In this document: positions 47,084-57,601 of the stretch, in pieces | How positions within the stretch are numbered: the first letter of the stretch is position 1 | Layout: every line of letters starts with the position of its first letter | NCBI GenBank assembly: GCA_029964075.1 | Contig: CM057149.1 | Location: 5,528,465 to 5,592,464, forward strand | Direction: 5' to 3' | DNA: 64,000 bases | Source of the DNA: Patiria pectinifera | Taxonomy: Eukaryota; Echinodermata; Asteroidea; Valvatida; Asterinidae | Made by a program: the position numbers and the translations under genes | Notes under the pieces: generated by a model | What the model was told of the DNA's origin: nothing | The model's input: the letters and a program-made list of their open reading frames with translations, nothing else | Databases searched by the model: none

Positions 47084-47455
47084 GGCAAAAAAAAATACTC
47101 GGTCTCTGGTCAGCGCGCGCGTCGATTTTAATCATGCGCGTCAACCTTTTTTCCCTTCAAATTAACACGGAAGCTACAACAGCGCCCTCTATTGCCGCAC
47201 CTCCTCAGATTTTTGTACCAAGGAGCACCAAGGAATGGGGAAGTTGCACCAAGGCAAATGATAAAGGGCACCAAGGCAAATTATGGAGGACACCAATGTA
47301 TAATGAGGACACAAAAAAGCAAAATAGTACCCACCTTGTCTGTACAATTCAAGCTTGAAAAAAAAAGCCACCCTCCCCCCCCAAAAAAAAACCGCGTCGC
47401 CGCATCAATTCCGGAACTTCGGTCTGACCAGAGACCGACTATTTTTTTTGGGGCC
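47084..47455. mobile_element. TTAA-targeting MITE, copy 1
   Basis: Ends GGCAAAAAAAAATACTCGG and CCGACTATTTTTTTTGGGGCC; TCTCTGGTCAG / CTGACCAGAGA lies just inside each end. The related arm at 46,670-46,700 reads CTTAAGTTAATTAGTCTGACC without interruption, so this copy interrupts that TTAA. The body shares CAACAGCGCCCTCTATT and GCACCAAGGCAAATGAT with 60,137-60,473. No ORF. Confidence 0.75.
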
Positions 47456-48243
47456 TAATTAGTCTGACCTAAAAGCACTCTTAAGTAATATTTTCATGTT
47501 CCACAAGTGCCAAGGCATCAATACAAACTGGTTTCTTTTTCTCCTCTACCGTTATCAGCGAAAAGGAAAAAGAGGGGGTGACGGCCACGCCCACCCTCCG
47601 CGCTTTTCGGGCCGCTCTTAAGTTAATTAGTCTGATCTAAAATCGCTCTTAAGTTATATTTCCATAATCTACAAGTTCCAAGCTATCAAATGATACTGGT
47701 TTTGTTCTTGTTCTCAAAATGTTGATTAAATGCAAAATTGGCCCCACTTGGCATGGCGCCAATGGGTCTAAGTCTGATCTAGCGAAACTTAAGACTGGCC
47801 ATTCTGTGATCAGGGTCGATGATACTATGCTTTAAGACAATCAGGGTTTTTCCAGCTCCAGCTCTCAGTCTAATGGTGGGAGCTTTAAGTTGGGAAAACG
47901 CCATTGCCTTAATGGGAATCGGCTCTATTGTGCTCGACGGATCCGGATTCCGTCTGTCGAGAAAACCATGGTGGAGCTTTAAGTTGGGAAAACCCCATTG
48001 CCTGAATGGGAATCGGCTCTATTGTGCTCACACTCATCGGTACAAACAACCAACAATGGTCTCTGAAATCGAAAGTGGGGTGCGAAATTTCTTTTCCCAA
48101 ACTTCCGCTCGTGCCCCGGGCCTTGCAAACAGGGCGCTGAGTCAGATCTGCATGTGTGACCTTCCTTTATAACTTAAAATTCCTTCCGTTAATACGATGA
48201 TTATATTTATCTTACACTCTCAGTTTATCTTATCTCTGTCTAG

Positions 48244-48426
48244 GCCTTAATGTTGTTTCAATCAAAGCTTCTCTCAGGATTCCTTGAACCCTCGGTCGCT
48301 TCCGGAGATGCCAAACAACTTGTCATCATCCATCAAATACAGTGTGTCGGAAGCCAAAACGTCATCTGGATAAATTCGGCTCCAGACATGGAAGACGTTT
48401 ATTCAGAGTATTGGAAGAAATTCTGA
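48244..48426 (+). CDS. Candidate terminal exon, unrecognised (copy B)
   Basis: Same 60-codon open frame, acceptor (TATCTTATCTCTGTCTAG) and TGA as at 34,397-34,579; I find no nucleotide difference across the frame. Downstream sequence could be a 3' UTR with an AATAAA near 49,943. Whether either copy belongs to a transcribed gene is unknown. Confidence 0.35.
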   Translation, partial: ALMLFQSKLLSGFLEPSVASGDAKQLVIIHQIQCVGSQNVIWINSAPDMEDVYSEYWKKF

Positions 48427-48917
48427 CCATTGTCAGTCGTTGCCACAGATTTATTAAGATGAATTCCTTCTTTCCGGAACTCGACCCTGAAATTTGAAAA
48501 TGATTTTCTCTCAAACTAACCGCATTCACTTACGCCCAGTCATTCCCCCCCCCCCTTAATAGTCTGACTCAGTTTGACAGATGTCAAACCATTGGAATTG
48601 GTACTGAAATTGTGGAGAGTTGATTTTTCCCAAAAGGCAGATTGAGGAATTTTATGACGGATGTCAAACCTTGAATTGGTACTGAAATTTGTGGTACGTT
48701 AATTTTTCCCAAATGGTAGGTTGAGGAATTTTATTGACTCTGATGACGAATGACCCCTGATGTTTCATCTGCAGATTTAAGACGTGTGTATTTTTCAGAA
48801 GCACCATTTTGTGGTGGGAAATGCAAATCCTGGCTTCTTGTCCTTTTTAGTCAGAATTCGTTTTTGTCACCCAATGCATTTCACATCTTACATGTGCTGT
48901 TATTTGTTCATATTATT

Positions 48918-49193
48918 ACCTCCGCCAAGGAGGTTATGTTTTCATCACATTTTGTGGTTGGTTGGTTGGTTTGTCTGTTAACAAGATAACTCAAAAAGTT
49001 ATGGACGGATTTGCATGAAACATTTTTTTTAGGGGTGGTCCTTGGTGCAAGTACAAATCGATTAGATTTTGGAAGTGATCCGGATCTGGGTCTGGATCCA
49101 GGATTGTTTTTAAGGATTCTTCACCATCTATGCGAGTATTTCTTTGGGGTGTACTGACAATATGGCGGGGAATTGTTTAGCCTTGATGGAGGT
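48918..49193. mobile_element. Element with ACCTCCGCCAAGG ends (copy B)
   Basis: Left end ACCTCCGCCAAGGAGG; the right end CCTTGATGGAGGT has two changes from the perfect inverted repeat kept in copy A. Same interior as 35,071-35,337. Confidence 0.6.
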
Positions 49194-49573
49194 TTGCGCT
49201 CTCTGAGTGCTTTCTAGTTTTCTTCATGTGTTAAAAGTTAAAAAGAGCCGGTTTTGCACATGTAGTTTCCCTTTTCTTCACTTATACACATTTCCATGTT
49301 CACGAAGTGCTGTCCAAAAAAATGCCATTTTCCTTATCTATTGTTGAATATCATGGATAATCTCTCCTTCAGTAAGAAACTTACTACAAGTTTAATTTTA
49401 AAATCCTTATTCCTGAGGCATTTTCCCTTGGAATCCTCTTGAATTCAATGGAATGTTCCACTTTACAAGAAACCAATATCACATTCAACATAGCTTTTTA
49501 TACAATACATGTCATACTGGCTAAGATCCTCTGTGCTCAATCCTGCACAGCCAAAACTCTTGTGGATTCTTAA

Positions 49574-52500
49574 AGAGGATCTCTGAGGTTAAGGCTCAAA
49601 GTAAAGGAATGCAAGATGCACCTTCGGAAGAGAAAATTATTCAGTTTTGCCCCCAACTTTTCAAGGTCTGAAGCTTAATTTTCACAATTTTCTGAAGCAA
49701 CATATTCACAATGTCGACGCACAGTAATACAACCAGACAAGTTAGACTCTAAATGACCATATCCCTGGCAGGAAAATTGTGTCACCTGACGCCAGAACCA
49801 GCTCCATTACACTTAAAGTAAATATTAAGTTAAAACATTGTTTTAATCAAGAGGGTATCGGTGTCTGGTGGGGTATACAGTTTCTTTACTCTGGCGTCAT
49901 GTGTTTTCAGTGGATGTGTCGCATGCCATTTGTTTATTCAGAATAAAGACGCGACAGCTCATAACTAATGCATCTTTCTGGATGCATCTTCTTGTGAGGG
50001 ATTCCCAGTTGGGTCAATTCCCAGTTGGTCAATCACCTCGGCCCAGTTCAGCACTCATATCCTGTTTGCATGAATAATTGAAGTTATCCTGAGATGCCTG
50101 TCATTCCAGTGGCTTGCGTTATGGCTGATATGTCTGCAACGGTGTGGCATATGTCAGTGCCATTACACAACGCCCAATTTCGTGGAAATAATTACGTGCA
50201 TCACCAAGGCAATGTCCTATATCTCTGTGTGAACACAAAGCACAGTAATATCATTTGCAATAACCTGACAAGAGAATGTAAAGTATTTTGAAACCTTCTT
50301 TCCGGGGAATCACGGACAGGGCTGATGCAAAATTGTTACCGATTCAAAGAATTTTTCTTGAAGGAGCCTATCTCTGACTAGCCTAAATGTGAAAATCAAA
50401 ATTTGGCAAAGTGCGACACGTTTTTGTACATGTGGATGTGTGGCCTATGTTTACGGAGGCAGTCCAGTAAATAGGCCACATTTATGGGGCTAATCTCTGA
50501 CTTGAGATATAAAAGCCATCGGCTAAGTATGAGTGGTTTTCCAAACCTCAGCATATTTCTTACTTCAGCTTCAGGAGATATCAGGCCCTTGACTAGGGAA
50601 CCGTTTGTTCAATATCGCTCCATTTTTTTCTGGAGGAATATTAAGTTCAATAATACAAGTCCAATAAGAAATCATAAAACACCATCTGGACGCAATTTGT
50701 TTTTCTGCAGCATGCATCGTATTTTAACCAATCACATCACGCACTCTGACATGAATATTTATCACACTGTGTGGTAGACAGTTAGGTCGGAGTCTTGTTT
50801 TCCCTTAAATTTAAAATAATCCCAATGACAAATTTGTAGAACAACAATAGTCAATGCAAAATTGACACAGGTGGATTTCGAACCAGAGATCTTGCAATCC
50901 ATAGTTCATCTCACTATCCACTAGGCTACTGTGGCAGCTCGACGAATGCTGCTCTTTAAAATGCTTTAATGTACATGTAACTTATTGACTTAGTAACAAT
51001 GGTGTGACGTAATTGTCATTTTCTAATGAAGAAACATAAAGTTCCCATCAACGGAATAAATACTGAACAAAAATGCGGCACCTCTCTTATCACCTTCAAG
51101 CTAACGTCTCATAATACCCTCTCAATCAGTGTACAATTTGTGGACCAACTCGGACCCGATAATTATTTTGTTTTCATTATCAGAGCCTGTCACTATTGCT
51201 TACAGGGTTTTAGTGATGAATTACAGTCTCGCCCTTTTGATTCTTAATTTACCAAGACTGGTAAAACAATCTAGCGATCCTCGCGACTCTGGGGGGATTT
51301 CCACCGAAGTCTTTCCAATTTCCTCTTGCACAGTTGTTCTGCTTCGGGCCTTTTTAATATGATCTCTTGTTTGTGCTTCTCTGGGGGTGTTTCTGCAGCA
51401 TTGACGGGGATCCGCTTGGGCCTTATTAGGGGTGTGGGTGTTGTACTCGTTCTCGGGAAACCAACAAAATATATTTTGTGATGGTACGTTACCCGATGTT
51501 TACTGCACACGTGAATCATGGGTGGAGTATGCATTTCAAACCGTCCTTGGTTTCATTAAACTGACAAAATTCAATGACAGCTTTCAAATAAAAGAAATTG
51601 CATCGATTGATCCATTTTGCAGTTGTTACAAATTAATATACATGCTGTCTTTATTGTATGAGCACAATATTCATATGTGATAAACTTTTAATACAAAGAA
51701 TCTATTCTGACTAATAATATACATGCAATATCCTCCATGCATTCAGCAACTTATACTTTTACTTCTTTCCCGATCTTATAAAATTGTTCATAATTTCATT
51801 TTGATGTAAAAAAAGGTATGAATGTTAGTGGTTAAGTTTTTCCAGAATTGATTTGGGAAAGTTTGATTTTTGTAAGTATATCTTTTAGAATATCTTTAAG
51901 GAATGTTACAGCAACAATGATGGTACATTTGTCCCTAAAATAATTTTACTAAAATGATACTGAAATTTCTTTTTTACTGTGATAAGATTCCAAAAGTAGT
52001 ACCAAAGGCTATTGATTATTGATTACCAGTCAAATCAAAATTGACTGAGTTATCAGACACAGAGGATAATGACGATTTTCAAATGGGACGCAAACATCAC
52101 ACAAAAGCTGGGAGTGTGATAGTGCGAGCCGCATAGCCATCATAATGTAACCTTGGCTGGCCCTGGGGACAAGGGTGTCTCTTTTGGTCCATGGCATTGG
52201 GGGTTGTTTTTACGACCGTAAACCAGAAACATATTTGATTGAACCACCACTGTCATTCACACAGAACCATGCTGCACAGGGCTATACGATCTTTGCGCAG
52301 AACCGAAGTCGCCAAAACGCTTAACCCAAACACGAAAACAACCCCCAAAATGTATTTTTCGAACAATTTATCGCGAGGCGTGTGATTATGATTGTCCGAC
52401 ATGTAAGCGTGTGAATTGACTCCGAGGCATGTGACAAACGCCAGGGGCGTGATCTGGATGTTTACATTATATTTTACTATTTTGCATTATACTTTGAACT

Positions 52501-53486
52501 GTATGTTCTGTGTACGCCACCAGCAGTGAAAATTACCACTACTGACGTCAGTGTAGAAAACTTCCTTTGTTGATGTGTAATAAAACAAAAAAAATAAAGC
52601 TTTCACTTTTCAACTTGTTCAAGAGCCATTTCACTTGCTCTAGCTGCTAGACTAGAGGGCGCCCTCTATAGCCAATGCAAAGAGCCAATAACAATGCTGG
52701 ATTCTACAACTTTCAACAGTGCAGCACTTTTTGGAAATTTTTGAAACTCATGAACCCATGGAAACACAAATATTTGCTCTCAATAAAGGGAGATAAAGCC
52801 AAAATGTTGGGCAATATACACTGCTTATAGGAACGGTTCTCAGGTGAAGAGAACAAAACTTACTTAGCAATATTTCTTTAGAAGATGAAATTATGCCTTT
52901 TGTCTTCCCGTTTGCAACAGATGCAACCAACATGTCTGTTTTTAGAGGGGAACATTGGAACGGGAATTTCAAAGTTTAGGATGTCAAAATTTCTAAGAAA
53001 ATGTACACTTTGAAATACAAAATCTGGCAGTTTCATTCTCTTTAAGGCATCACAACGATTTGATAGAAATAACCTGAATGAAATGTTTTGTACAGTGCGC
53101 GCATTTTAGGCTTTCAGTTATATTCCTTGATATATCAAAGCGACTACAAATTGTCGAGACTCAAAATGTTTTCCTGATTTGTTTAGTTTCAACTTTTCAT
53201 TAAATTCCACAAACTGGAAGTAAAGTTGTTTGAATATAAACCCTCTCAGAAATCATTCGCGAGAACAATTAGCTCCAGCAGACATATGAACATACCTGCT
53301 TTTAGGCTGACATTGTATTTTCTGGACCATTTCTGCAATTTGTTTGCGACTGTCCAGTTTAATGCCACCAATCAACGTTGCGAGTGTTGCATGAATTCTG
53401 TAATTCCAACATGAAATATATCAAGATGTGGAATGTTTAATTTGTAGTTTTTTTTTCCTTCGAATTTGAAACCTGCCTATGAGGGT
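49574..53486. other. Between duplicated block and WASHC1; no gene recognised
   Basis: Contains a tRNA-like repeat at 50,870-50,945. The frames at 50,094-50,291, 50,484-50,777 and 51,432-51,680 are short and unremarkable. About the last 400 bases before 53,487 are likely WASHC1 3' UTR on the - strand; ATTAAA hexamers on that strand near 53,440 and 53,360 are possible polyadenylation signals. Confidence 0.45.
50870..50945 (-). repeat. tRNA-like SINE head
   Basis: On the - strand: CAGTAGCCTAGTGGATAGTG (A-box-like) and TCTGGTTCGAAATCCACC (B box GGTTCGAAATCC), with tRNA-like spacing of about 45 bases. No CCA-adjacent acceptor stem pairing, so a tRNA-derived repeat or pseudogene. Confidence 0.6.
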
Positions 53487-54163
53487 TTAATCCCAGTCAT
53501 CTTCTGAGTTGGCCGTGTTTGATCTATTCCTACTTGGATGAGTAGGCTTAGGCGGTGGTGGTATCATAGCTGATAGTTTGTCCATGGTAGAGGGTGCGTT
53601 GCCATTCATCTTGGTGTCCTCTGATGATCCGCCGCCGCCTCCGGCCTGCCGCGTGCCGGAGATTCCCTTCCGTCGTAGCGACAGCTTGGATGCCAGGTCG
53701 TCCATCAGGCTCATGCCCGTCACCGCCTGGCTCTGCTTCTTCTGCTTCTTCTCAATCTTACGCTCCGCGGCGTTGCGTAGCATGGCCTTCCCCGAGCCGC
53801 CCGCCATGCGGATGGATTCCATCAAATTGGCCCGGCCGTCTTGCTTCGCCGGAGCCGCTGCCGGGACGGACTCCTGGGGAGGAGGAGGTGGTGGGGGTGG
53901 GGGAGCACCACCCCCACCCTCAACACCCGGTGGGGGAGGGGGTGGCGGAGGGGGAGGTGGAGGGGGCGGAGCTGCACCACCAGGAGGAGGAGGCGGTCCA
54001 CTCTGTGGGGCAGGTAAGGCTGGGAGATCCTGTGCAGGGGCGCTGGGGAGGCTGTCCATACCAGATTCTATGACGCTGGGTAGCTCTGGGACGTGACTGC
54101 CGGGTAGGGAGGGTGCGATTGAGGGGCCCAGATCAGCACTGTAGCTCAGGTCATCGGCAACGC
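53487..54163 (-). CDS. WASHC1: WASHC1 coding exon 3 (poly-Pro and VCA)
   Basis: Acceptor TTTCTTTTGATGCAG|GC (54,163). It encodes residues 246-469: the end of the conserved YSADLGP block, two poly-proline runs separated by a Gly-rich linker, then WH2, connector and acidic tail, with TAA at 53,489-53,487. The high GC content comes from the proline runs and explains the long antisense frames. Confidence 0.97.
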
Positions 54164-57152
54164 CTGCATCAAAAGAAACCGTGTGGATTAGTGTGTATTT
54201 GTTAAAGCACTTACTTCTTTTGATGCTTTTCTTCTTTTTTTTTGTGAAAGAAGCATGTAATATTCAAATTCTTTGCTTCTAATCAAGACTTAGTCGGAGG
54301 ATCAGACATGTCATAATTAAATGGGGACAAATCTTTTTGTTGTCTATCAAAGTGAACAACTTTTATATTGCTATCAAAAAGCAATAGAAAAATATACTTT
54401 TTGCGTGAAACTTGAAAATAGAACAAGTTTTCGGATAGCAACTTTAAGATTGATTCCAAGTATGAGTTGATGGCTGTACCTGGTAGATCTGGCAGGTAGT
54501 TAGGCACGTCAATCTCAGGTACATCTCCCAGGTCTGGTACATAGAAGTAGTTCTCCATGCCTTGCCTCTCCATCTGCTCTCGTTGAGTGATGGACATGGG
54601 CGCGGCTCCTATCTCCTCCTGTTCCTCCTCAATGGCCTTCCTTGTCTTGGTGACAGCTCCCAACGGGTCAATCATTGTGTATTTCTTGTACCTGGGAATC
54701 CCCAAAACATACAAGAAATGAGAAATGATTCACCAATATAGTCCCAGTACTGCCCAGAACCACCTATCTGTTATTCCCAGTACCGCCCTGCCTGTTACTC
54801 CCTGTACTGCCCCAAACTGTCCTGCCTGTTACTCCCTGTACTGCCCCAAACCACCCTGTCTGTTACTCCCTGTACTGCCCCAACCACCCTGCCTGTTACT
54901 CCCTGTACTGCCCCAACCACCCTGCCTGTTACTCCCTGTACTGCCCCAACCACCCTGCCTGTTACTCCCTGTGCTGCCCCAACCACCCTGCCTGTTACTC
55001 CCTGTACTGCCCCAAACCACCCCGCCTGTTACTCCCTGTACTGCCCCAAACCACCCTGCCTGTTACTCCTGCACTGCCCCAAACCACCCTGCCTGTTACT
55101 CCCTGTACTGCCCCAAACCACCCTGCCTGTTACTCCCTGTACTGCCCCACACCACCCTGCCTGTTACTCCCTGTACTGCCCCAAACCACCCTGCCTGTTA
55201 CTCCCTGTGCTGCCCCAACCACCCTGCCTGTTACTCCCTGTACTGCCCCAAACCACCCTGCCTGTTACTCCTGCACTGCCCCAAACCACCCTGCCTGTTA
55301 CTCCCTGTACTGCCCCAAACCACCCTGCCTGTTACTCCCTGTACTGCCCCACACCACCCTGCCTGTTACTCCCTGTACTGCCCCAAACCACCCTGCCTGT
55401 TACTCCCTGTGCTGCCCCAACCACCCTGCCTGTTACTCCCTGTACTGCCCCAAACCACCCTGCCTGTTACTCCCTGTACTGCCCCAACCACCCTGCCTGT
55501 TACTCCCTGTACTGCCCCAAACCACCCTGCCTGTTACTCCTGCACTGCCCCAAACCACCCCGCCTGTTACTCCCTGTACTGTCCCAAACCACCCTGCCTG
55601 TTACTTCCTGTACTGCCCCAAACCATCCCACCTGTTACTCCCTGTACTGCCCAAAACCACCCCGTCTGTTACTCCCTGTACTGCCCCAAACCACTCTGCC
55701 TGTTACTCCCTGTACTTTCCCAAACCACCCCGCCTGTTACTCCCTGTACTGCCCCAAACCACCCTGCCTGTTACTCCCTGTACTGCCCCAAACCACCCTG
55801 CCTGTTACTCCCTGTACTGCCCCAAACCACCCCGCCTGTTACTCCCTGTACTGCCCCAAACCACCCTGCCTGATACGCCCTGTACTGCCCCAAACCAGCC
55901 CAGCAATTGTATGGTTTTTGTGGATTTATCAAGGAATAAATTAATTTGTCCCACGGGTGCTAAAGGGTTACCAAAACATTGGGACTAGATTTGAGAAGGA
56001 ATTTCATTCACTGAATAACTATCACGCTGACAACTGTTGGTGCACCAAGTATCAAAAATCTTTGCTTGATCTGAATATCCCAAGACACTTTCTCAAGCAG
56101 CAATAAATTTGATGGCAAGAAACGTGATGGAAATGTTTATTTCACACCATTGAGATTTACTGATCAGATTCAAAACGGCTCATAAAAAATCCAAACAAAA
56201 GCAAAATCCATAACAAAAGGAAGGAAAAAAAGAAGAAAAATCCCACCTCACTCGGAGCAGAATTCTCTATTTCTGCACTAACTGATGTACTTTCTCAACT
56301 GAATTTTGCCAAAGTAAAACAGCATTGTACCTCTCAAGAGTCACACTACATTAAGCTATTCATAAGGGCAATTCCACGGTTACTCACGTTACATTTTTGA
56401 TGTACGTTTGAGTTTCCTTGGGCTGTAATTACCTTACTAAAAAGGTTTAATAACTGTTATCCCCATGGCAGATAGAGTAGACTTAGACCTACTTTGCGTG
56501 TTGGGGTGATGTAAATTCAATATTGGGTGTTGCCTTACACTGACATTGGTGAAAGGCAAAACTCATTATTTATCATACAATATTAGTGTACGATATTCTG
56601 TATTCTATTCTAGGAATTCCCTATCACTTACGGATTTTCAGTGGTGTTAAACAGCAACAGGGAGTTGATAGAATCCACGTGCTTAGGCAGCCCCCCGAGC
56701 CCTTCCCATGAACTCTGGCCATCCTTGTCCTTACGGACGTTCAACTGGACATTGTAGAACTGCAGTTTCTCCCTCAACGCCCGGCTGTCCAGATTCTGAT
56801 GCTTGCTGATGAGTTTCCTGTGCGGCCGGCGTACCTGGCCAAGGCTTGAGTCCTTGGTGTAGACCGACGTGTACGCCTGGTGGCTGTCCGGCGCCGGGTA
56901 CTTGGCGCTCGAGAAGACCTTGATGGCTTTCCGCGTGCCCTTGATTTTCTCCACCTTGGCTTGGGCCACGTCTATCCTCTTATTGATGCCTTCCAGGCGG
57001 GTGTGGTTGGAGTCAACCTGGCTGATGATGTGATCGAAGACATCGTTGGCTACTTTCTCCATGTACTCCAGAGTGTCGGCGATTTGTTGGATTGTTTCTT
57101 CTCGCCGCAAGTCGGGCTGGATGATAGGGATGTTGTAGACCTGGCCCGGCAT
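53487..57152 (-). CDS. WASHC1: WASH complex subunit 1, 3 coding exons
   Basis: WASH, the nucleation-promoting factor that activates Arp2/3 on endosomes as part of the WASH complex (family knowledge). Exons join 57,152-56,632, 54,691-54,480 and 54,163-53,487 to give 469 aa; the human protein is about 465. The N-terminal WAHD1 region at about 1-170 has [31 protein letters not shown] and [16 protein letters not shown] second conserved block at about 176-265 has [26 protein letters not shown] and [15 protein letters not shown]. Proline-rich runs at about 300-342 are followed by a VCA module: WH2-like [13 protein letters not shown] (about 355), connector [18 protein letters not shown] (about 397-415), and acidic end SEDDWD (464-469). 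Both introns are GT-AG and in frame (phases 2 and 1). The start has A at -3. No damage is seen. Confidence 0.98.
54164..54479 (-). other. WASHC1 intron 2
   Basis: Begins GTACAGCC after ...CTACCAG and ends TGATGCAG. 316 bases, AT-rich, no other feature. Confidence 0.9.
54480..54691 (-). CDS. WASHC1: WASHC1 coding exon 2
   Basis: Acceptor GGGGATTCCCAG|G at 54,691; the first base completes a Pro codon and reading continues [16 protein letters not shown]. It contains [20 protein letters not shown] and ends inside the Gly codon of LPDLPG (CTACCAG|GTACAG, 54,480). Confidence 0.97.
54722..55905. repeat. 34-bp minisatellite in WASHC1 intron 1
   Basis: About 34 tandem units, each CCACCCTGCCTGTTACTCCC plus TGTACTGCCCCAAA, with 33-bp variants. 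Rare variants (TCCTGCACTGCC at 55,071, 55,273 and 55,542; CCCACACCACC; GTGCTGCC) recur about every 202 and 269 bp, showing a higher-order structure from block duplication. On the transcribed (WASHC1) strand the unit is G-rich, with GGGG, GGG and GGG runs. The array ends about 30 bp before the exon 2 acceptor. Confidence 0.97.
55906..56631 (-). other. 5' part of WASHC1 intron 1
   Basis: Donor CC|GTAAGTGAT at 56,631. AT-rich. At 56,366 is GGGCAATTCCACGGTTAC, a single end related to the 21,878 element terminus; no matching second end is visible in the intron. Confidence 0.75.
56632..57152 (-). CDS. WASHC1: WASHC1 coding exon 1
   Basis: Starts [19 protein letters not shown] and encodes 173 codons plus two bases. 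It carries most of the WAHD1 region through NTTEN and ends GAAAATCC|GTAAGT. Compared with human WASH1 the start is a few residues shorter, which is normal for invertebrates. Confidence 0.97.
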
Positions 57153-57601
57153 CTTGATAATCCGGCAGGCGATAGTTCAAGTTCTAAGGTTCTTCTCCGA
57201 TCACAATCTGTCTGGCTTTTCTACTGCACACACTACAAATACAATACATAAAGTTTAAAACTGTTCAGTGCAAATCATTCAAGATTGCTCCAAAAATGCA
57301 AATTACGTTTTTGTAGGTCATCTATGACTATGTTTAGTTTCGTCAAGGTGACGGTGCTAAGGTAGTGAGGTTAGTCACACTGACACTGATGTGACTATCG
57401 CCAATTAATAATATATCACCCGTGTATCGGTTTTCGAGGCATAAATAAAACCGGTACATGGTTGAGGACAATACTAGACGGCCTTTCAAAAAACAATTTT
57501 TGAAAATAATTACATTTCAAATTACCAATGTAACAATGTGTGAAAAGATGATCTTGATGTATAATGAGGAGGAATCAAAAGAATATTTTTAAATAATTCA
57601 T
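57153..57601 (-). promoter_or_regulatory. Probable WASHC1 5' UTR / promoter region
   Basis: Directly upstream of the WASHC1 ATG and before the foldback at 57,602. No TATA box at a fitting distance; AT-rich. No specific element can be named. Confidence 0.3.

Larger units (their letters stand above)
42820..48134. mobile_element. Composite inverted-repeat element, about 5.3 kb
   Basis: A segment at 44,020-44,706 is present in reverse complement at 47,870-46,812 (interrupted by a MITE at 47,455-47,084), and its distal 310 bp again at 46,740-46,426. Outside the arms lie about 95-bp direct repeats built on GACGGATCCGGATTCCGTC and GGTGGGAGCTTTAAGTTGG, two units at about 42,905-43,085 and two at about 47,873-48,028. 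A further partial unit follows 42,840-42,940-like sequence at 43,920-44,016. No transposase was recognised; short frames in the arms repeat the same peptide (SLTVVLMSC.YFDTKFMKI) and are repeat by-products. Confidence 0.7.
48135..49573 (+). repeat. Duplicated block, copy B (uninterrupted)
   Basis: Matches 34,289-35,669 plus 37,857-37,934. It lacks the 2.2-kb insertion and the piggyBac-like MITE present in copy A and so preserves both empty sites. The left boundary with the composite element is at GGGC|GCTGAGTCAG. Confidence 0.85.

Noticed and set aside
44445-47144. Three related frames sharing SLTVVLMSC.YFDTKFMKI
   Set aside because: The similarity is at the nucleotide level across the inverted arms; each copy has a different start and stop, so repeat duplication explains them.
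50870-50945. Possible tRNA gene on the - strand
   Set aside because: A and B boxes are present but the acceptor stem does not pair; better explained as a SINE head.
53578-54096. 172- and 159-codon frames antisense to WASHC1 exon 3
   Set aside because: GC-rich proline codons of WASHC1 read backwards give Gly-rich open frames. The WASHC1 frame is clearly the conserved one.
54725-55944. Long open frames (382 and 245 codons) of [10 protein letters not shown] repeats on the + strand
   Set aside because: They are translations of the 34-bp minisatellite inside WASHC1 intron 1. The unit lacks stop codons in any + frame and its length is not a multiple of three, so open frames are expected by composition.
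56880-57251. 123-codon frame opposite WASHC1 exon 1
   Set aside because: Shadow of the conserved WAHD1-coding exon; no independent features.
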